The notes: generated from the sequence alone by a model not told the origin. A stretch of 64,000 nt of DNA from Lysobacteraceae bacterium SCN 69-320 (GCA_001725155.1 MEFP01000007.1:121678-185677), one strand, 5' to 3'. Counted from the first letter of the stretch, positions 27,639-36,528 are shown. Program-made: numbers and translations.

Positions 27639-28189
27639 ATGCCGTAGCCGAGCAGGCTCCCGTCACGTTCCGCGCGGCCACCACCGCCGACCTGCAGGCC
27701 ATCGTCGCGCTCGTCGAATCCGCCTACCGCGGCGACGCGAGCAAGCAGGGCTGGACCACGGAAGCCGACTTCCTCGACGGCCAGCGCACCGATCCCGCGT
27801 CGGTGGCTGAGCTGATCGGCCGCGGCCATAGCCGCGTGCTGCTGGCCGAGCGCGACGGCGCGCTGCTGTGCTGCTGCCACATCGAGCGACTGTCGCAGGA
27901 CGGCCGCGCGATCGGCTACTTCGGCATGTTCGCCGTCGATCCCACGCAGCAGGGCAGCGGCGTCGGCCGCTTCGTGCTGGCCGAGGCCGAGCGCATCGCG
28001 CGCGAGGAATGGGGCTGCGACGAGATGCAGATGACCGTCATCACGATACGCGACAGCCTGATCGCCTGGTACGAGCGCCGCGGCTATGCGCGCACCGGCG
28101 TGCTCAAGCCGTTTCCGTACGGCGACGCGCGCTTCGGCATTCCCAAGCGCGACGACCTGCAGTTCGAAGTGCTGGCCAAGACCCTCTGA
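27635..28189 (+). CDS. GNAT family N-acetyltransferase
   Basis: A 184-residue acetyltransferase. The acetyl-CoA loop reads QQGSGVGRFVLAEAERIA, preceded by a beta strand FGMFAVDPT and followed by a C-terminal MTVITIRDSLIAWYERRGYARTG, the usual GNAT layout. The substrate is unknown. It overlaps the sufU stop by four bases (ATGA) and is followed 12 bases later by the Rieske gene, so it is part of the SUF transcript. A role in modifying a SUF component or an amine is only speculation. Confidence 0.87.
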   Translation: MNAVAEQAPVTFRAATTADLQAIVALVESAYRGDASKQGWTTEADFLDGQRTDPASVAELIGRGHSRVLLAERDGALLCCCHIERLSQDGRAIGYFGMFAVDPTQQGSGVGRFVLAEAERIAREEWGCDEMQMTVITIRDSLIAWYERRGYARTGVLKPFPYGDARFGIPKRDDLQFEVLAKTL

Positions 28190-28200
28190 GCGCCGCGCGC

Positions 28201-28524
28201 ATGAACGTTTCCTGGATCCGCGTCTGCGCCACGGCCGAGCTGCTGCCCGGCGAATACCGCATCGCCTGGGACGGCGACGTCGCGATCGCCGTGTTCAACA
28301 TCGACGGCGAGCTGTATGCGGTCGAGGATGTCTGCACGCATGACGGCGGCGAACTGGCCGGCGGCCCGGTCGACGGCTATGCGATCGAATGCGTGCGTCA
28401 CGGCGCGCGCTTCGACCTGCGTACCGGCGCCGTGCTCTGTCCGCCGGCCTACGAGCCGATCGCGAAATTCCCGGTCAAGGTCGAAGCCGGCGCGGTGTTC
28501 ACGCGGGACGATCGCTGGGATTGA
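28201..28524 (+). CDS. Rieske-type [2Fe-2S] ferredoxin
   Basis: A 107-residue Rieske protein with ligands C45 and H47 (CTHDGG) and C64 and H67 (CVRHGARFD). Length and composition match the soluble NirD/non-heme oxygenase ferredoxin group. Having no signal peptide, it is cytosolic. Its place at the end of the SUF operon suggests an electron donor for assembly or a first client for new clusters, rather than an oxygenase partner, since no oxygenase is adjacent. Two REP-like palindromes follow. Confidence 0.93.
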   Translation: MNVSWIRVCATAELLPGEYRIAWDGDVAIAVFNIDGELYAVEDVCTHDGGELAGGPVDGYAIECVRHGARFDLRTGAVLCPPAYEPIAKFPVKVEAGAVFTRDDRWD

Positions 28525-28534
28525 AACGTGTAAG

Positions 28535-28561
28535 GTTGCGGCGAGCGTAGCGAACCGCAAC
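28535..28561 (+). repeat. REP-like palindrome, copy C
   Basis: GTTGCGG and AACCGCAAC arms flank the centre CGAGCGTAGCG; it lies 10 bases after the Rieske stop. It is paired with the inverted copy D, 99 bases downstream. Confidence 0.8.
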
Positions 28562-28660
28562 GTCGTGCTGCTTCCGCTGCGAAAGGCCGTTGTCAAAGCC
28601 ATCGGCGAGGCGTGCGGGGTCTCCTTCGGTGGCGGTTCCTTGCAGGCCGCATACCTCGAA

Positions 28661-28687
28661 GTTGCGGTTCGCTGCGCTCGCCGCAAT
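28661..28687 (-). repeat. REP-like palindrome, copy D
   Basis: Inverse of copy C: GTTGCGGTT and CGCCGCAAT flank the centre CGCTGCGCT. It ends 19 bases before the Fur-like box. Confidence 0.8.
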
Positions 28688-28705
28688 CTGCGTCGCATTG
28701 GTCCT

Positions 28706-28726
28706 GATTGAGACTGATTCTCATTT
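28706..28726. promoter_or_regulatory. Fur-box-like element upstream of PepSY operon
   Basis: GATTGAGACTGATTCTCATTT contains the inverted hexamers GAGA(C)T / (A)TTCTC-like and GATTCTCAT typical of Fur sites. It lies 66 bases before the PepSY start in an AT-rich patch, at a position expected for a promoter. The iron-related gene content downstream supports Fur control. Confidence 0.72.
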
Positions 28727-28791
28727 GTGCTGTAATCCGGGCCCCTGCGCCGATGCCCGGCGCGTCAGCGACCGCCGGCATTCCGATCTCC

Positions 28792-29412
28792 ATGGCCCAC
28801 GATCCGCAACGCCGCGCCGGGTGGCTCAAGACGCTGCATCAGTGGCACTGGATCTCCTCGGCGGTCTGCCTGATCGGGCTGATCCTGTTTGCGTTCACCG
28901 GCATCACCCTGAACCATGCGAGCCAGATCGGCGCGACGCCGGTCGTCAGCAATCGCCAGGCGACCTTGCCGGCGCCGTTGCGCGAGGTGCTGGCCGCGCG
29001 CGGCGGCGAGGGCCGCCGGCCGGTCGACGCCGAGCTCGCGCGCTGGTTCGCCGATGCGCTCGACGTGCAGGTCGCCGGCGCCGAGGCCGAATGGAGCGCG
29101 AGCGAAATCTATCTGTCGTTGCCGCGCGCCGGCGGCGACGCCTGGGCCAGCGTCGATCTGGCCGGCGGCGCGGTCGAGTACGAGCGCACCGACCGCGGCT
29201 GGATCGCCTGGCTCAACGACCTGCACAAGGGCCGCAACACCGGCCCGGCCTGGACCTGGTTCATCGACGTATTCGCGCTGGCCTGTCTGGTGTTCGCGGT
29301 CACCGGCCTGCTGCTGCTGCAGCTGCACGCGCCGCGGCGGCCGGCGACCTGGCCGACCGTCGTGCTGGGTCTGGTGATTCCGCTGCTGCTCATCCTGCTG
29401 TTCATTCATTGA
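28792..29412 (+). CDS. PepSY-associated membrane protein
   Basis: A 206-residue protein with TM helices at about 20-40 (WHWISSAVCLIGLILFAFTGITL), 155-180 (FIDVFALACLVFAVTGLLLLQL) and 185-205. A periplasmic PepSY-like segment lies between the first two. Histidines (LKTLHQWHW, LNHASQ, NDLHKGRN) at the membrane faces could ligate heme or metal. The start MAHDPQRRAGW was chosen because an earlier in-frame ATG (28708) lies inside the Fur-like box. It heads a compact gene row (10-bp gap to DUF2271). It likely transfers electrons across the membrane for iron reduction. Confidence 0.82.
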   Translation: MAHDPQRRAGWLKTLHQWHWISSAVCLIGLILFAFTGITLNHASQIGATPVVSNRQATLPAPLREVLAARGGEGRRPVDAELARWFADALDVQVAGAEAEWSASEIYLSLPRAGGDAWASVDLAGGAVEYERTDRGWIAWLNDLHKGRNTGPAWTWFIDVFALACLVFAVTGLLLLQLHAPRRPATWPTVVLGLVIPLLLILLFIH

Positions 29413-29422
29413 CGAGGTAGTC

Positions 29423-29962
29423 ATGCATCTGCGACAGAAACTCTTCGCCGCCCTGGCCGTGCTGAGCGCCGGCGGTGCCGACGCCGCGGGCCTGAACGTC
29501 GGCGTCGAAATTCCCAAACTCGATGTCGCCGAGTACCACCGGCCCTATGTCGCGGTCTGGGTCGAGCGGCCGGACAACAGCGTCGCGACGAACCTGGCCG
29601 TCTGGTACCAGCAGAAGGGCGGCAAGGACGCAGCTACCGGCAAGCAGGAGCAGGGCACGAAATGGCTGGCGGACCTGCGTCAGTGGTGGCGCCGCAGCGG
29701 CCGCAGCGCGAGCCTGCCGATCGACGGCGTCAGCGGCGCGACGCGCCCGGCCGGCATGCACACCTTGAATTTCGACGACAGGCAGCCGCAGCTCGCCGCG
29801 CTCAAGCCCGGCAAATACGCGCTGGTCGTGGAAGCCGCGCGCGAAGTCGGCGGTCGCGAACTCGTGCGTATTCCGTTCGACTGGCCGCCGGCCCAGGCAC
29901 AGCACGCCGACGCGAAAGGCGAGGTGGAAATCGGCCGCGTGTCGGTCGATCTGGCGCCGTGA
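29423..29962 (+). CDS. DUF2271 periplasmic protein with flavinylation motif
   Basis: A 179-residue protein with signal peptide (LFAALAVLSAGGADA). The mature domain begins GLNVGVEIPKLDVAEYHRPYVAVWVE, which matches DUF2271. DGVSGAT at residues 101-107 (29723-29743) fits the ApbE target motif in which the last Thr is covalently linked to FMN, so T107 is the predicted attachment site. The apbE gene lies two genes downstream. GACGAGG precedes the ATG. Expected role: periplasmic flavoprotein that relays electrons to an iron or heme acceptor. The motif is directly visible; the redox role is inferred. Confidence 0.88.
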   Translation: MHLRQKLFAALAVLSAGGADAAGLNVGVEIPKLDVAEYHRPYVAVWVERPDNSVATNLAVWYQQKGGKDAATGKQEQGTKWLADLRQWWRRSGRSASLPIDGVSGATRPAGMHTLNFDDRQPQLAALKPGKYALVVEAAREVGGRELVRIPFDWPPAQAQHADAKGEVEIGRVSVDLAP

Positions 29963-30080
29963 GGACGGCGGCGGTCCGCATCGCCGGTGCGTCCTGAGCG
30001 CCTTGCGGCCGCAGCAACCCAACTCTCGCAACCGGCGCCGCCGCAGGGCCGCGCCGCACTGAACCGATACGGAGGTACCG

Positions 30081-30887
30081 ATGAAAGCGCTGCGTCCTCT
30101 CGCTGTACTCGCCCTGAGCCTGTTCGCCGCCGCCGCGGCCCAGGCGCACAAGTCCTGGCTGCTGCCGTCGGCCACGGTGCTGACCCAGGACCAGTGGATC
30201 ACGGTCGATGCGGCCGTCTCCAACGACCTGTTCTACTTCAACCACGTGCCGCTGCGCCTGGACAACCTGGAAATCACCGCGCCGGACGGCAGCACGGTGC
30301 AGGCGGAAAATCCGTTCACCGGCAAGTTCCGCTCCAGCTTCGACCTGCATCTGGCCAAGCCCGGCACCTACAGGCTCGCGCTGGTCAACAGCGGTCTGTT
30401 CGCGAGCTATGAGCTCAACGGCGAGAAGAAGCGCTGGCGCGGCAAGGCCGAGGACATGGCCAGGGAAATTCCGGCCGACGCGAAGAACGTCGAGATCACC
30501 CAGTCGGCCGGCCGCGTCGAAACGTTCGCGACCGCCGGCGCGCCGAACGAGACCGCGCTGAAGGCCACCGGCAAGGGGCTGGAGCTCGTGCCGCTGACGC
30601 ATCCGAACGATCTGTTCGCGGGCGAGGCCGCCAGGTTCCGCTTCACGCTCGACGGCAAGCCGGCCGCGGATCTGGCCGTGGAGATCGTTCCGGGCGGCAG
30701 CCGCTGGCGCAATGCGCAGAACGAGATCGCGCTGAAGACCGACAGGAACGGCGAGATCAGCGTGACCTGGCCGGCAGCGGGCATGTACTGGCTGGAGACG
30801 GGCCTGCAGGACAAGAATGTCACGCTGCCCAAAGCGACCTCGCGGCGCGCGAGCTATGTCGCGACGTTCGAGGTCCTGGCGCAGTAA
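30081..30887 (+). CDS. DUF4198 periplasmic protein
   Basis: A 268-residue exported protein. Signal peptide MKALRPLAVLALSLFAAAAAQA is followed immediately by HKSWLLPS, so cleavage after AQA would leave His as the first mature residue, the conserved start of many DUF4198 proteins. The rest is beta-rich, Ig-like (ITVDAAVSNDLFYFNHVPL; TYRLALVNSGLFASYEL; AGMYWLETGLQDKN). DUF4198 proteins are often near metal transport genes. A metal-binding or chaperone-like function in iron uptake is inferred. GGAGGT lies 7 bases before the ATG. Confidence 0.88.
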   Translation: MKALRPLAVLALSLFAAAAAQAHKSWLLPSATVLTQDQWITVDAAVSNDLFYFNHVPLRLDNLEITAPDGSTVQAENPFTGKFRSSFDLHLAKPGTYRLALVNSGLFASYELNGEKKRWRGKAEDMAREIPADAKNVEITQSAGRVETFATAGAPNETALKATGKGLELVPLTHPNDLFAGEAARFRFTLDGKPAADLAVEIVPGGSRWRNAQNEIALKTDRNGEISVTWPAAGMYWLETGLQDKNVTLPKATSRRASYVATFEVLAQ

Positions 30888-30933
30888 GCATGCCGCGTCG
30901 TCGTCGCCGCAACGCCGGCATCGGAGCCGGCGC

Positions 30934-31929
30934 ATGAATGCCGCGGCGCTCGCGCGCCGCGTGCTGCCGCGCGGTCTGCTGCGCTGGCCCGTGCGTGCCT
31001 GGAACGGCAGCAGCATGGGCACGACCTGGTCGGTCAAGGTCTGCGCGCGCCGGCGGCCCGAGGCTGCGCGCGTGCAGACGGCGATCGACGCGGCGCTGGA
31101 CGGCGTCGATCGGCAGATGAGCACCTGGCGCGCCGATTCGGATCTGAACCGCTACAACCGCACCGCCGCGCCAGGCTGGGTCGAACTGCCGGACGATTGC
31201 TACCTCGTCGTCGCCACGGCGCTCGACGTCGCTGCGCAGACCGACGGCGCCTACGATCCGACCGTAGGCCCGCTGGTCAATCTCTGGGGCTTCGGCCCCG
31301 ATGGCCGCCGCGTTGCTCCACCGGACGCCGCCGCGATCGCGCACGCGCGTGCCGGCTGCGGCTGGCAGCGGCTGCGCTGCGATGTCGCGCGGCGCGCGGT
31401 CTGGCAGCCCGGCGGCGCGCAGCTGGATCTGTCGGCCATCGCCAAGGGCTTCGCCGTCGATCAGGTCTGCGCGCAATTGCATGCGCTGGACATCCACGAC
31501 TATCTCGTCGAGGTCGGCGGCGAGCTGCGCGCGCAGGGCCGCCGCGGCGACGGCCGGCCCTGGTACGTCGCGATCGAAGCACCCGACGACGACAGCGCGG
31601 CCCTGCCGCTTGTCGGCGTGCTGAGCGACGGCGCGATCGCGACCTCGGGCGACTATCTGCGCTATTTCGAGAGCGCCGGCCAGCGCTATTCGCACACCAT
31701 AGACCCGCGCACGGCCGAGCCCGTGCGTCATGCGCTGGCGTCGGTCAGCGTGCTGCACGAACAGGCCATGCTCGCCGACGCCTATGCGACGGCGTTCAGC
31801 GTGCTCGGCGCAGACGACGGCCTGGCGTTCGCGCAGCGTCACGGCATCGCCGCTCGCTTCGTCAGTCGCGCGGCACAGGGATTGGCCAGCGCCGAGTCCA
31901 GCGCGTTCGCGCGCTTCCGTCGCGCATGA
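30934..31929 (+). CDS. apbE: FAD:protein FMN transferase (ApbE)
   Basis: A 331-residue ApbE protein. Family motifs: GSSMGTTWSVKV at the start of the domain, DLSAIAKGFAVDQV, YLVEVGGELRAQG, SGDYLRYF, SHTIDPRTAEPV, and the Mg-binding MLADAYATAFSVLG. It attaches FMN from FAD to a Thr/Ser in partner proteins, here most likely the DUF2271 protein. The N-terminus (MNAAALARRVLPRGLLRWPVRAWNG) has no clear signal peptide or lipobox, unlike most periplasmic ApbE proteins. Its stop overlaps the start of the flavoreductase gene (ATGA). Confidence 0.93.
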   Translation: MNAAALARRVLPRGLLRWPVRAWNGSSMGTTWSVKVCARRRPEAARVQTAIDAALDGVDRQMSTWRADSDLNRYNRTAAPGWVELPDDCYLVVATALDVAAQTDGAYDPTVGPLVNLWGFGPDGRRVAPPDAAAIAHARAGCGWQRLRCDVARRAVWQPGGAQLDLSAIAKGFAVDQVCAQLHALDIHDYLVEVGGELRAQGRRGDGRPWYVAIEAPDDDSAALPLVGVLSDGAIATSGDYLRYFESAGQRYSHTIDPRTAEPVRHALASVSVLHEQAMLADAYATAFSVLGADDGLAFAQRHGIAARFVSRAAQGLASAESSAFARFRRA

Positions 31930-33548
31930 GCGAGGTCGCGCAGCGGCTGCGCGCCGCGGCCGGGCAGGCGCTGGCGCTGCTCGCGCTTGCAGCTGCAGCC
32001 TTGATGGCCGCGTGCTGGCAGCGCGCGCCGCTGACCTGGCCGACGGCGGATGCGTCACGCGTCGGTGCAGCGGCCGCAGTGCTCGCCGCGTTCGTCGCGT
32101 TGTGTTTTCTGCAGGTCTGGCGTCGGCGCCGCGTTGCGCCGGAGATCGCCGCGTCGGCGGCCGGCGACGCCGTGCTCGTCGCCTATGCGAGCCAGACCGG
32201 CACGGCCGAAGATCTCGCGCGACGCACCTGGCGGGCACTCGTCGATGCCGGCTGCACCGCGCGCCTCGTCGCATTCGATGCGCTCGATGCGGCAACCTTG
32301 CGCGCCGCGCCGCGCGCGCTGTTCGTGGTCAGCACCAGCGGCGAAGGCGACGCGCCGGACATGGCTGCCGGCTTCGTGCGCCGCGTGCTCGGGCAATCGC
32401 TGCCGCTGCCGGATTTGCACTACGGCGTGCTCGCGCTCGGCGACAGCGAGTACGCGGATTTCTGCGGCTTCGGCCGCCGCCTCGATGCCTGGCTGCGCCG
32501 GCAGGGCGCGCAGGCGCTGTTCGACCGCGTCGACGTGGACAATGCCGATCCCGGCACCTTGCGCCACTGGCAGCATCAGCTCGGCGTGATCGCCGGCAGC
32601 ACCGAAACGCCCGACTGGTCGCCGCCGCGCTACGCGCCCTGGCGTCTCGTCGCGCGCCGTCTGCTCAATCCCGACAGTCTCGGCGGTCCCTGCTACCTGC
32701 TGCGCCTGCAGGCGCCGGCCGGCGAAACGCCCGACTGGCAGGCCGGCGACGTCGCCGAGATCGGCCCGCGCCATGGCGCCGACGCGGTTGCCGCGCTGCT
32801 GCTTCGCTGCGGCATAGCCGGCGAGCAGCGCGGCGCCGACGGCGAGCGTTTCGCCGATGTGCTCGCGCGCCGGCAATGGCCCGACGGCGGGCCGGAACCG
32901 GGCACCGATGTCGGCGCCTGGCTCGCTGCGCTGCCCGCGCTGGCGCATCGCGAATACTCCATCGCCTCGATCCCGGCCGACGGCGCCGTCGAACTGCTCG
33001 TGCGCCAATGGCGCCGCGCCGACGGCAGTCTGGGTCTGGGGTCGGGCTGGCTTACGGCGCAAGCGGCGCTCGGCGCGGCCATCGACCTGCGTCTGCGCCG
33101 CAACCGCCAGTTCCATGCGCCGGCCGTCGAAGCGCCGCTCGTCCTCGTCGGCAACGGCACCGGCATCGCCGGCCTGCGCGCGCTGCTGCGCGAGCGTGCC
33201 GCCGCCGGCACCGGCGCCACGCGCAACTGGCTGCTGTTCGGCGAACGCCAGCGCGAGCGGGACTTCTTCTTCGCCGACGAGATCGCCGCCTGGCAGCGCA
33301 GCGGTCTGCTCGAACGCGTCGATCTCGCGTTCTCGCGCGACCAGGCCGAGCGTGTCTACGTGCAACGGCGCCTGCGCGACGCCGCCGACGCGCTGCGCGA
33401 ATGGATCGCGGCGGGCGCCTGCGTCTATGTCTGCGGCAGCCTGCAGGGCATGGCGCCGGCCGTCGATCACGAATTGCGCGCCGCACTCGGCAGCGATGCG
33501 GTCGACGCGCTGATCGACGCGGGCCGCTACCGGCGCGACGTGTACTGA
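31926..33548 (+). CDS. Membrane-anchored CysJ-like NADPH flavoreductase
   Basis: A 540-residue protein. Residues 14-30 and 46-65 are two TM helices, followed by RRRR. A flavodoxin domain comes next (SQTGTAE at 89-95; STSGEGDAPD; LGDSEYADFCGFG). Then a CysJ/CPR-type FAD domain (REYSIASIP) and an NADPH domain (VGNGTGIAGLRALL, LLFGERQRERDFFF, VYVCGSLQGMA, end YRRDVY). No hemoprotein subunit or siroheme enzyme is nearby, so it is not a sulfite reductase. It likely feeds NADPH electrons into the membrane PepSY protein. It overlaps apbE by four bases. Confidence 0.88.
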   Translation: MSEVAQRLRAAAGQALALLALAAAALMAACWQRAPLTWPTADASRVGAAAAVLAAFVALCFLQVWRRRRVAPEIAASAAGDAVLVAYASQTGTAEDLARRTWRALVDAGCTARLVAFDALDAATLRAAPRALFVVSTSGEGDAPDMAAGFVRRVLGQSLPLPDLHYGVLALGDSEYADFCGFGRRLDAWLRRQGAQALFDRVDVDNADPGTLRHWQHQLGVIAGSTETPDWSPPRYAPWRLVARRLLNPDSLGGPCYLLRLQAPAGETPDWQAGDVAEIGPRHGADAVAALLLRCGIAGEQRGADGERFADVLARRQWPDGGPEPGTDVGAWLAALPALAHREYSIASIPADGAVELLVRQWRRADGSLGLGSGWLTAQAALGAAIDLRLRRNRQFHAPAVEAPLVLVGNGTGIAGLRALLRERAAAGTGATRNWLLFGERQRERDFFFADEIAAWQRSGLLERVDLAFSRDQAERVYVQRRLRDAADALREWIAAGACVYVCGSLQGMAPAVDHELRAALGSDAVDALIDAGRYRRDVY

Positions 33549-33862
33549 GCGCAGTTCCGTTCGTACCCCGCGCGGCCGATCGGGACGCAGCAGGACAGAT
33601 CTGACATTCGTGCCGGCAGGCCCGGTCGGCTGGCGCAGTCCGAGGCCGCAACGGCCTCAGGACGTACGCGAATTCGGTTGCGAGAATTATTGCGAATCAT
33701 TCTCGTTCACTGTTAACCTTGCGTGATCGCTGGCCGTCGGCGCCGGGTGCGCAGGCGGCTCGCCAGGGGAATTCGATTCCGCCACGCCTACGCGATACCG
33801 CCGGCGCGCCGTTACGGGCGAGCCGAATCCTCTTGTCCCGCCGAAAGAATCAGGGAAGCCTC
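33549..33862. other. Promoter region of the TonB receptor gene, no gene supported
   Basis: 314 bases with a Fur-like box near 33682-33704. The remaining sequence is GC-rich without convincing coding frames; a short GTG/ATG frame into the receptor gene exists but has non-coding composition. Confidence 0.6.
33682..33704. promoter_or_regulatory. Fur-box-like element upstream of TonB receptor
   Basis: GAGAAT and ATTCTC are mirror arms around TATTGCGAATC, and TGCGAATCATTCTCGTT overlaps as a second register, as in classical overlapping Fur hexamers. It lies about 160 bases before the receptor start. Confidence 0.78.
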
Positions 33863-36319
33863 ATGTCGAATTCCTCCCGCTACATCCGTTCCGCTGCCGC
33901 CACGCCGCCGCGCCTGCTGACGACCGCTCTGGGCCTGGCGCTGGTCTCGGCGACGGCGCCGGTGCTGGCCGATGTGACCAGCGATCCCGTCTCGGCCGAA
34001 TCGCCGCAGACGCCGGATGGCGCCGGCGGCCGCCGCGGCCGCGAAGAAACCAAGCTGGACGCGGTCGACGTGCAGGGCGTCGCGACGAAGGAAGCGACTT
34101 CACCCAAGTACACGGCGCCGCTGCGCGACACGCCGCAGACCATCGAGGTCGTGCCGCAGGAAATCATGGCGCAGCAGAATCTGCTGTCCCTGCGCGACGT
34201 GCTGTCCACCTTGCCCGGCATCACCTTCGGCGCCGGCGAAGGCGGCGGCGGTTTCGGCGACAGCATCAACCTGCGCGGCTTCGCCGCGAGCAACGACATA
34301 CAAGTGGACGGCGTCCGTGACAGCGCGCAGTACTCGCGCACCGACACGTTCAATCTCGAACAGATCGAAGTCGTCAACGGCGCGAACTCGGTGTATTCCG
34401 GCGCCGGCTCGGTCGGCGGCACGATCAATCTGGTTTCCAAGGCCGCGCGCCAGGGCGATTTCAATCATCTTTCCGCGGGCGTCGGCACCGACGCCTACGC
34501 CCGCGTCACCCTGGACAGCAACCGCATGATCGGCGAGTCCATGGCCGTGCGCGTGAACCTCATGGGGCACCGCAACGACGTGCCCGGCCGCGACGTGGAG
34601 CAGATGAAGCGCTGGGGTTTCGCGCCGTCGATCGCATTCGGTCTCGGCAGCGACACGACGTTCACCCTGAGCTACCTGCACCAGTACGACGACAACACGC
34701 CGCAATACGGCGTGCCGTATTTCTTCGCCGGCGATCGCGGCTTCGCGCTGCCGGGCCTGGATACCGGCACGTATTACGGCTATCGCAACGTCGACACGCA
34801 GGAAATCGAAGTCGATTCGTTCACCGGCGTGCTCAGTCACGTATTCAGCGACAGCCTGAGCCTGCGCAACTTCACGCGCGTGCAGGAAGTGAAGCAGCTG
34901 ACCATCGTCGATCCGCCGCAGGGCACGTACTGCCTCGCGAACAACCGCACGCCGATCGGCGGCAGCTGTTCGGTCACTTCAACGCCGGTCGCCGGCCAGC
35001 CGCCGGTCACCATCGTCGTTCCGGTCGACACCTGGATGCCCAGCGGTCCGCGCGGCAACGTGCGCGACACGACCAACCGCATGCTCGTGAACCAGACCGA
35101 CCTGACCGCGAATTTCGCGACCGGCGCGATCGCTCACACCCTGGTCGGCGGCTTCTCGCTGATGCACGAGTCCTACACCCTGGACGGCAGCAGCGAGTTC
35201 CGCAACGCCGACGGCAGCAATCCCTACCTCGCGCCGGGCCATCTGCCGTTCACCGATCCGTTCAATCCGGACACCTGGTATACGGGCCCGCGCAACCGCA
35301 CCCTGACGAGCAAGATCGACGGCGAACTCGACAACGCGGCGGTCTACGCATTCGACACCCTGAAGTTCAGCCCGCGCTGGGAAGCCAACGTCGGCGTGCG
35401 CTACGAGCACAACGAAGGCAGCAGCACGACCTACACCGTGTCCACCGCGCCGGGCGCTGCCGGCCCGATCGGCACGATCACCGGCGCCGCCGCGCCGGCC
35501 AGGAACAGCGACGATCTGTTCTCCTATCGCGCCGGCCTCGTGTTCAAGCCGGTGGAAGCGGGCAGCATCTATCTGGCCTACGGCAACTCCAAGACGCCGT
35601 CCAAGGCCTCGGTCAACGGTTCCTGCACGCGCAACGCCGACCCGACCCTGGGTACCAACAACTGCACGGTCGATCCGGAATTGGCGATCAACTACGAGCT
35701 CGGCGTGAAGTGGGAGCTGTTCGATCAGCGCGTCGCGCTGAACGCGGCGATCTTCCGCAACGAGCGCGAGAACTACCGGGTCAACGATCCGAACAATCCG
35801 GACAATCCGTCGGGCCAGCAGGCGCTGGACGGCAAGGCCCGCGTCGACGGCGTCATCCTCGGCCTCAGCGGCAACCTGACGCGCAACTGGGCGGTCTACG
35901 CCAACTACACCTACCTCGATAGCGAAGTGCTGCAGGGCGTGTCGAACCTGGCCGCCAGCGGCGGCGCCGACTACGCGCGCGGCGACGCGCTGCTGGCCGT
36001 GCCCGAACACGCGTTCAACGCCTGGACCACCGTGGACGTGGGCCGCTGGCAGTTCGGCTACGGCGTGAACTACCAGGGCGAGTACTACCTGAACCAGCAC
36101 AGCGCGACCAACCTCAACGGTCCGCTGGCCAAGGCCGACGACTACTGGGTCCACCGCGCGATGGTCGCCTGGAACGTCAACCGCGACCTGCGCCTGCAGC
36201 TCAACGTCAACAACCTGTTCGACAGGGAGTACTTCACGCGCGTACGCACGAGCGCCAGCGGCTGGGCGACGCCGGGCGAGGGCCGCCAGTTCACGCTGCA
36301 GGCCAACTACGCGTTCTGA
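33863..36319 (+). CDS. TonB-dependent siderophore receptor (Fiu/PiuA-like)
   Basis: An 818-residue outer membrane receptor. The signal peptide ends near ATAPVLADV. A TonB-box-like stretch (KLDAVDVQGVA) is followed by the plug domain (TPQTIEVVPQEIMAQQNLLSLRDVLSTLPGITF, GGGGFGDSINLRGFAASNDIQVDGVRD, IEVVNGANSVYSG) and a barrel ending NLFDREYFTRVRTSASGWATPGEGRQFTLQANYAF, with a C-terminal aromatic residue. Overall resemblance is to catecholate siderophore receptors, and the PiuC gene next to it supports a Fiu/PiuA-type function. A Fur-like box precedes it. The ATG at 33863 begins the natural signal peptide; longer in-frame starts are implausible. Confidence 0.93.
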   Translation: MSNSSRYIRSAAATPPRLLTTALGLALVSATAPVLADVTSDPVSAESPQTPDGAGGRRGREETKLDAVDVQGVATKEATSPKYTAPLRDTPQTIEVVPQEIMAQQNLLSLRDVLSTLPGITFGAGEGGGGFGDSINLRGFAASNDIQVDGVRDSAQYSRTDTFNLEQIEVVNGANSVYSGAGSVGGTINLVSKAARQGDFNHLSAGVGTDAYARVTLDSNRMIGESMAVRVNLMGHRNDVPGRDVEQMKRWGFAPSIAFGLGSDTTFTLSYLHQYDDNTPQYGVPYFFAGDRGFALPGLDTGTYYGYRNVDTQEIEVDSFTGVLSHVFSDSLSLRNFTRVQEVKQLTIVDPPQGTYCLANNRTPIGGSCSVTSTPVAGQPPVTIVVPVDTWMPSGPRGNVRDTTNRMLVNQTDLTANFATGAIAHTLVGGFSLMHESYTLDGSSEFRNADGSNPYLAPGHLPFTDPFNPDTWYTGPRNRTLTSKIDGELDNAAVYAFDTLKFSPRWEANVGVRYEHNEGSSTTYTVSTAPGAAGPIGTITGAAAPARNSDDLFSYRAGLVFKPVEAGSIYLAYGNSKTPSKASVNGSCTRNADPTLGTNNCTVDPELAINYELGVKWELFDQRVALNAAIFRNERENYRVNDPNNPDNPSGQQALDGKARVDGVILGLSGNLTRNWAVYANYTYLDSEVLQGVSNLAASGGADYARGDALLAVPEHAFNAWTTVDVGRWQFGYGVNYQGEYYLNQHSATNLNGPLAKADDYWVHRAMVAWNVNRDLRLQLNVNNLFDREYFTRVRTSASGWATPGEGRQFTLQANYAF

Positions 36320-36362
36320 GTTGCGTGGCTGGGCCGCCGCAGGGAAGCGGCGGCGCTTTGCG

Positions 36363-36403
36363 AAACGACGGCCTGGCGCGAGTCCGGCCGTTCGTTTTGT
36401 TTT
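36363..36403 (+). terminator. Terminator after TonB receptor gene
   Basis: AAACGACGGCC pairs with GGCCGTTCGTTT with one bulge around a 12-nt loop, and the T-rich TTTTGTTTT follows. A second GC-rich hairpin (GCCGCCGC / GCGGCGGC, 36333-36354) lies just before it. Confidence 0.75.
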
Positions 36404-36528
36404 AGTGAATTGTCAACAAATAGTCATTGCGCCGTGATTGTCCGTCGAGCCGCCGGTTTGATCCGGATCAAGCACGGCGCGGCTCCGATCGCTACCATGA
36501 ATGCATTCATCTGCCACCGGGCGCCGCC

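Noticed and set aside
31926..33548. Annotation of the flavoreductase as sulfite reductase CysJ
   Set aside because: No CysI or siroheme gene is adjacent, it carries two N-terminal TM helices, and its neighbours are iron-related.
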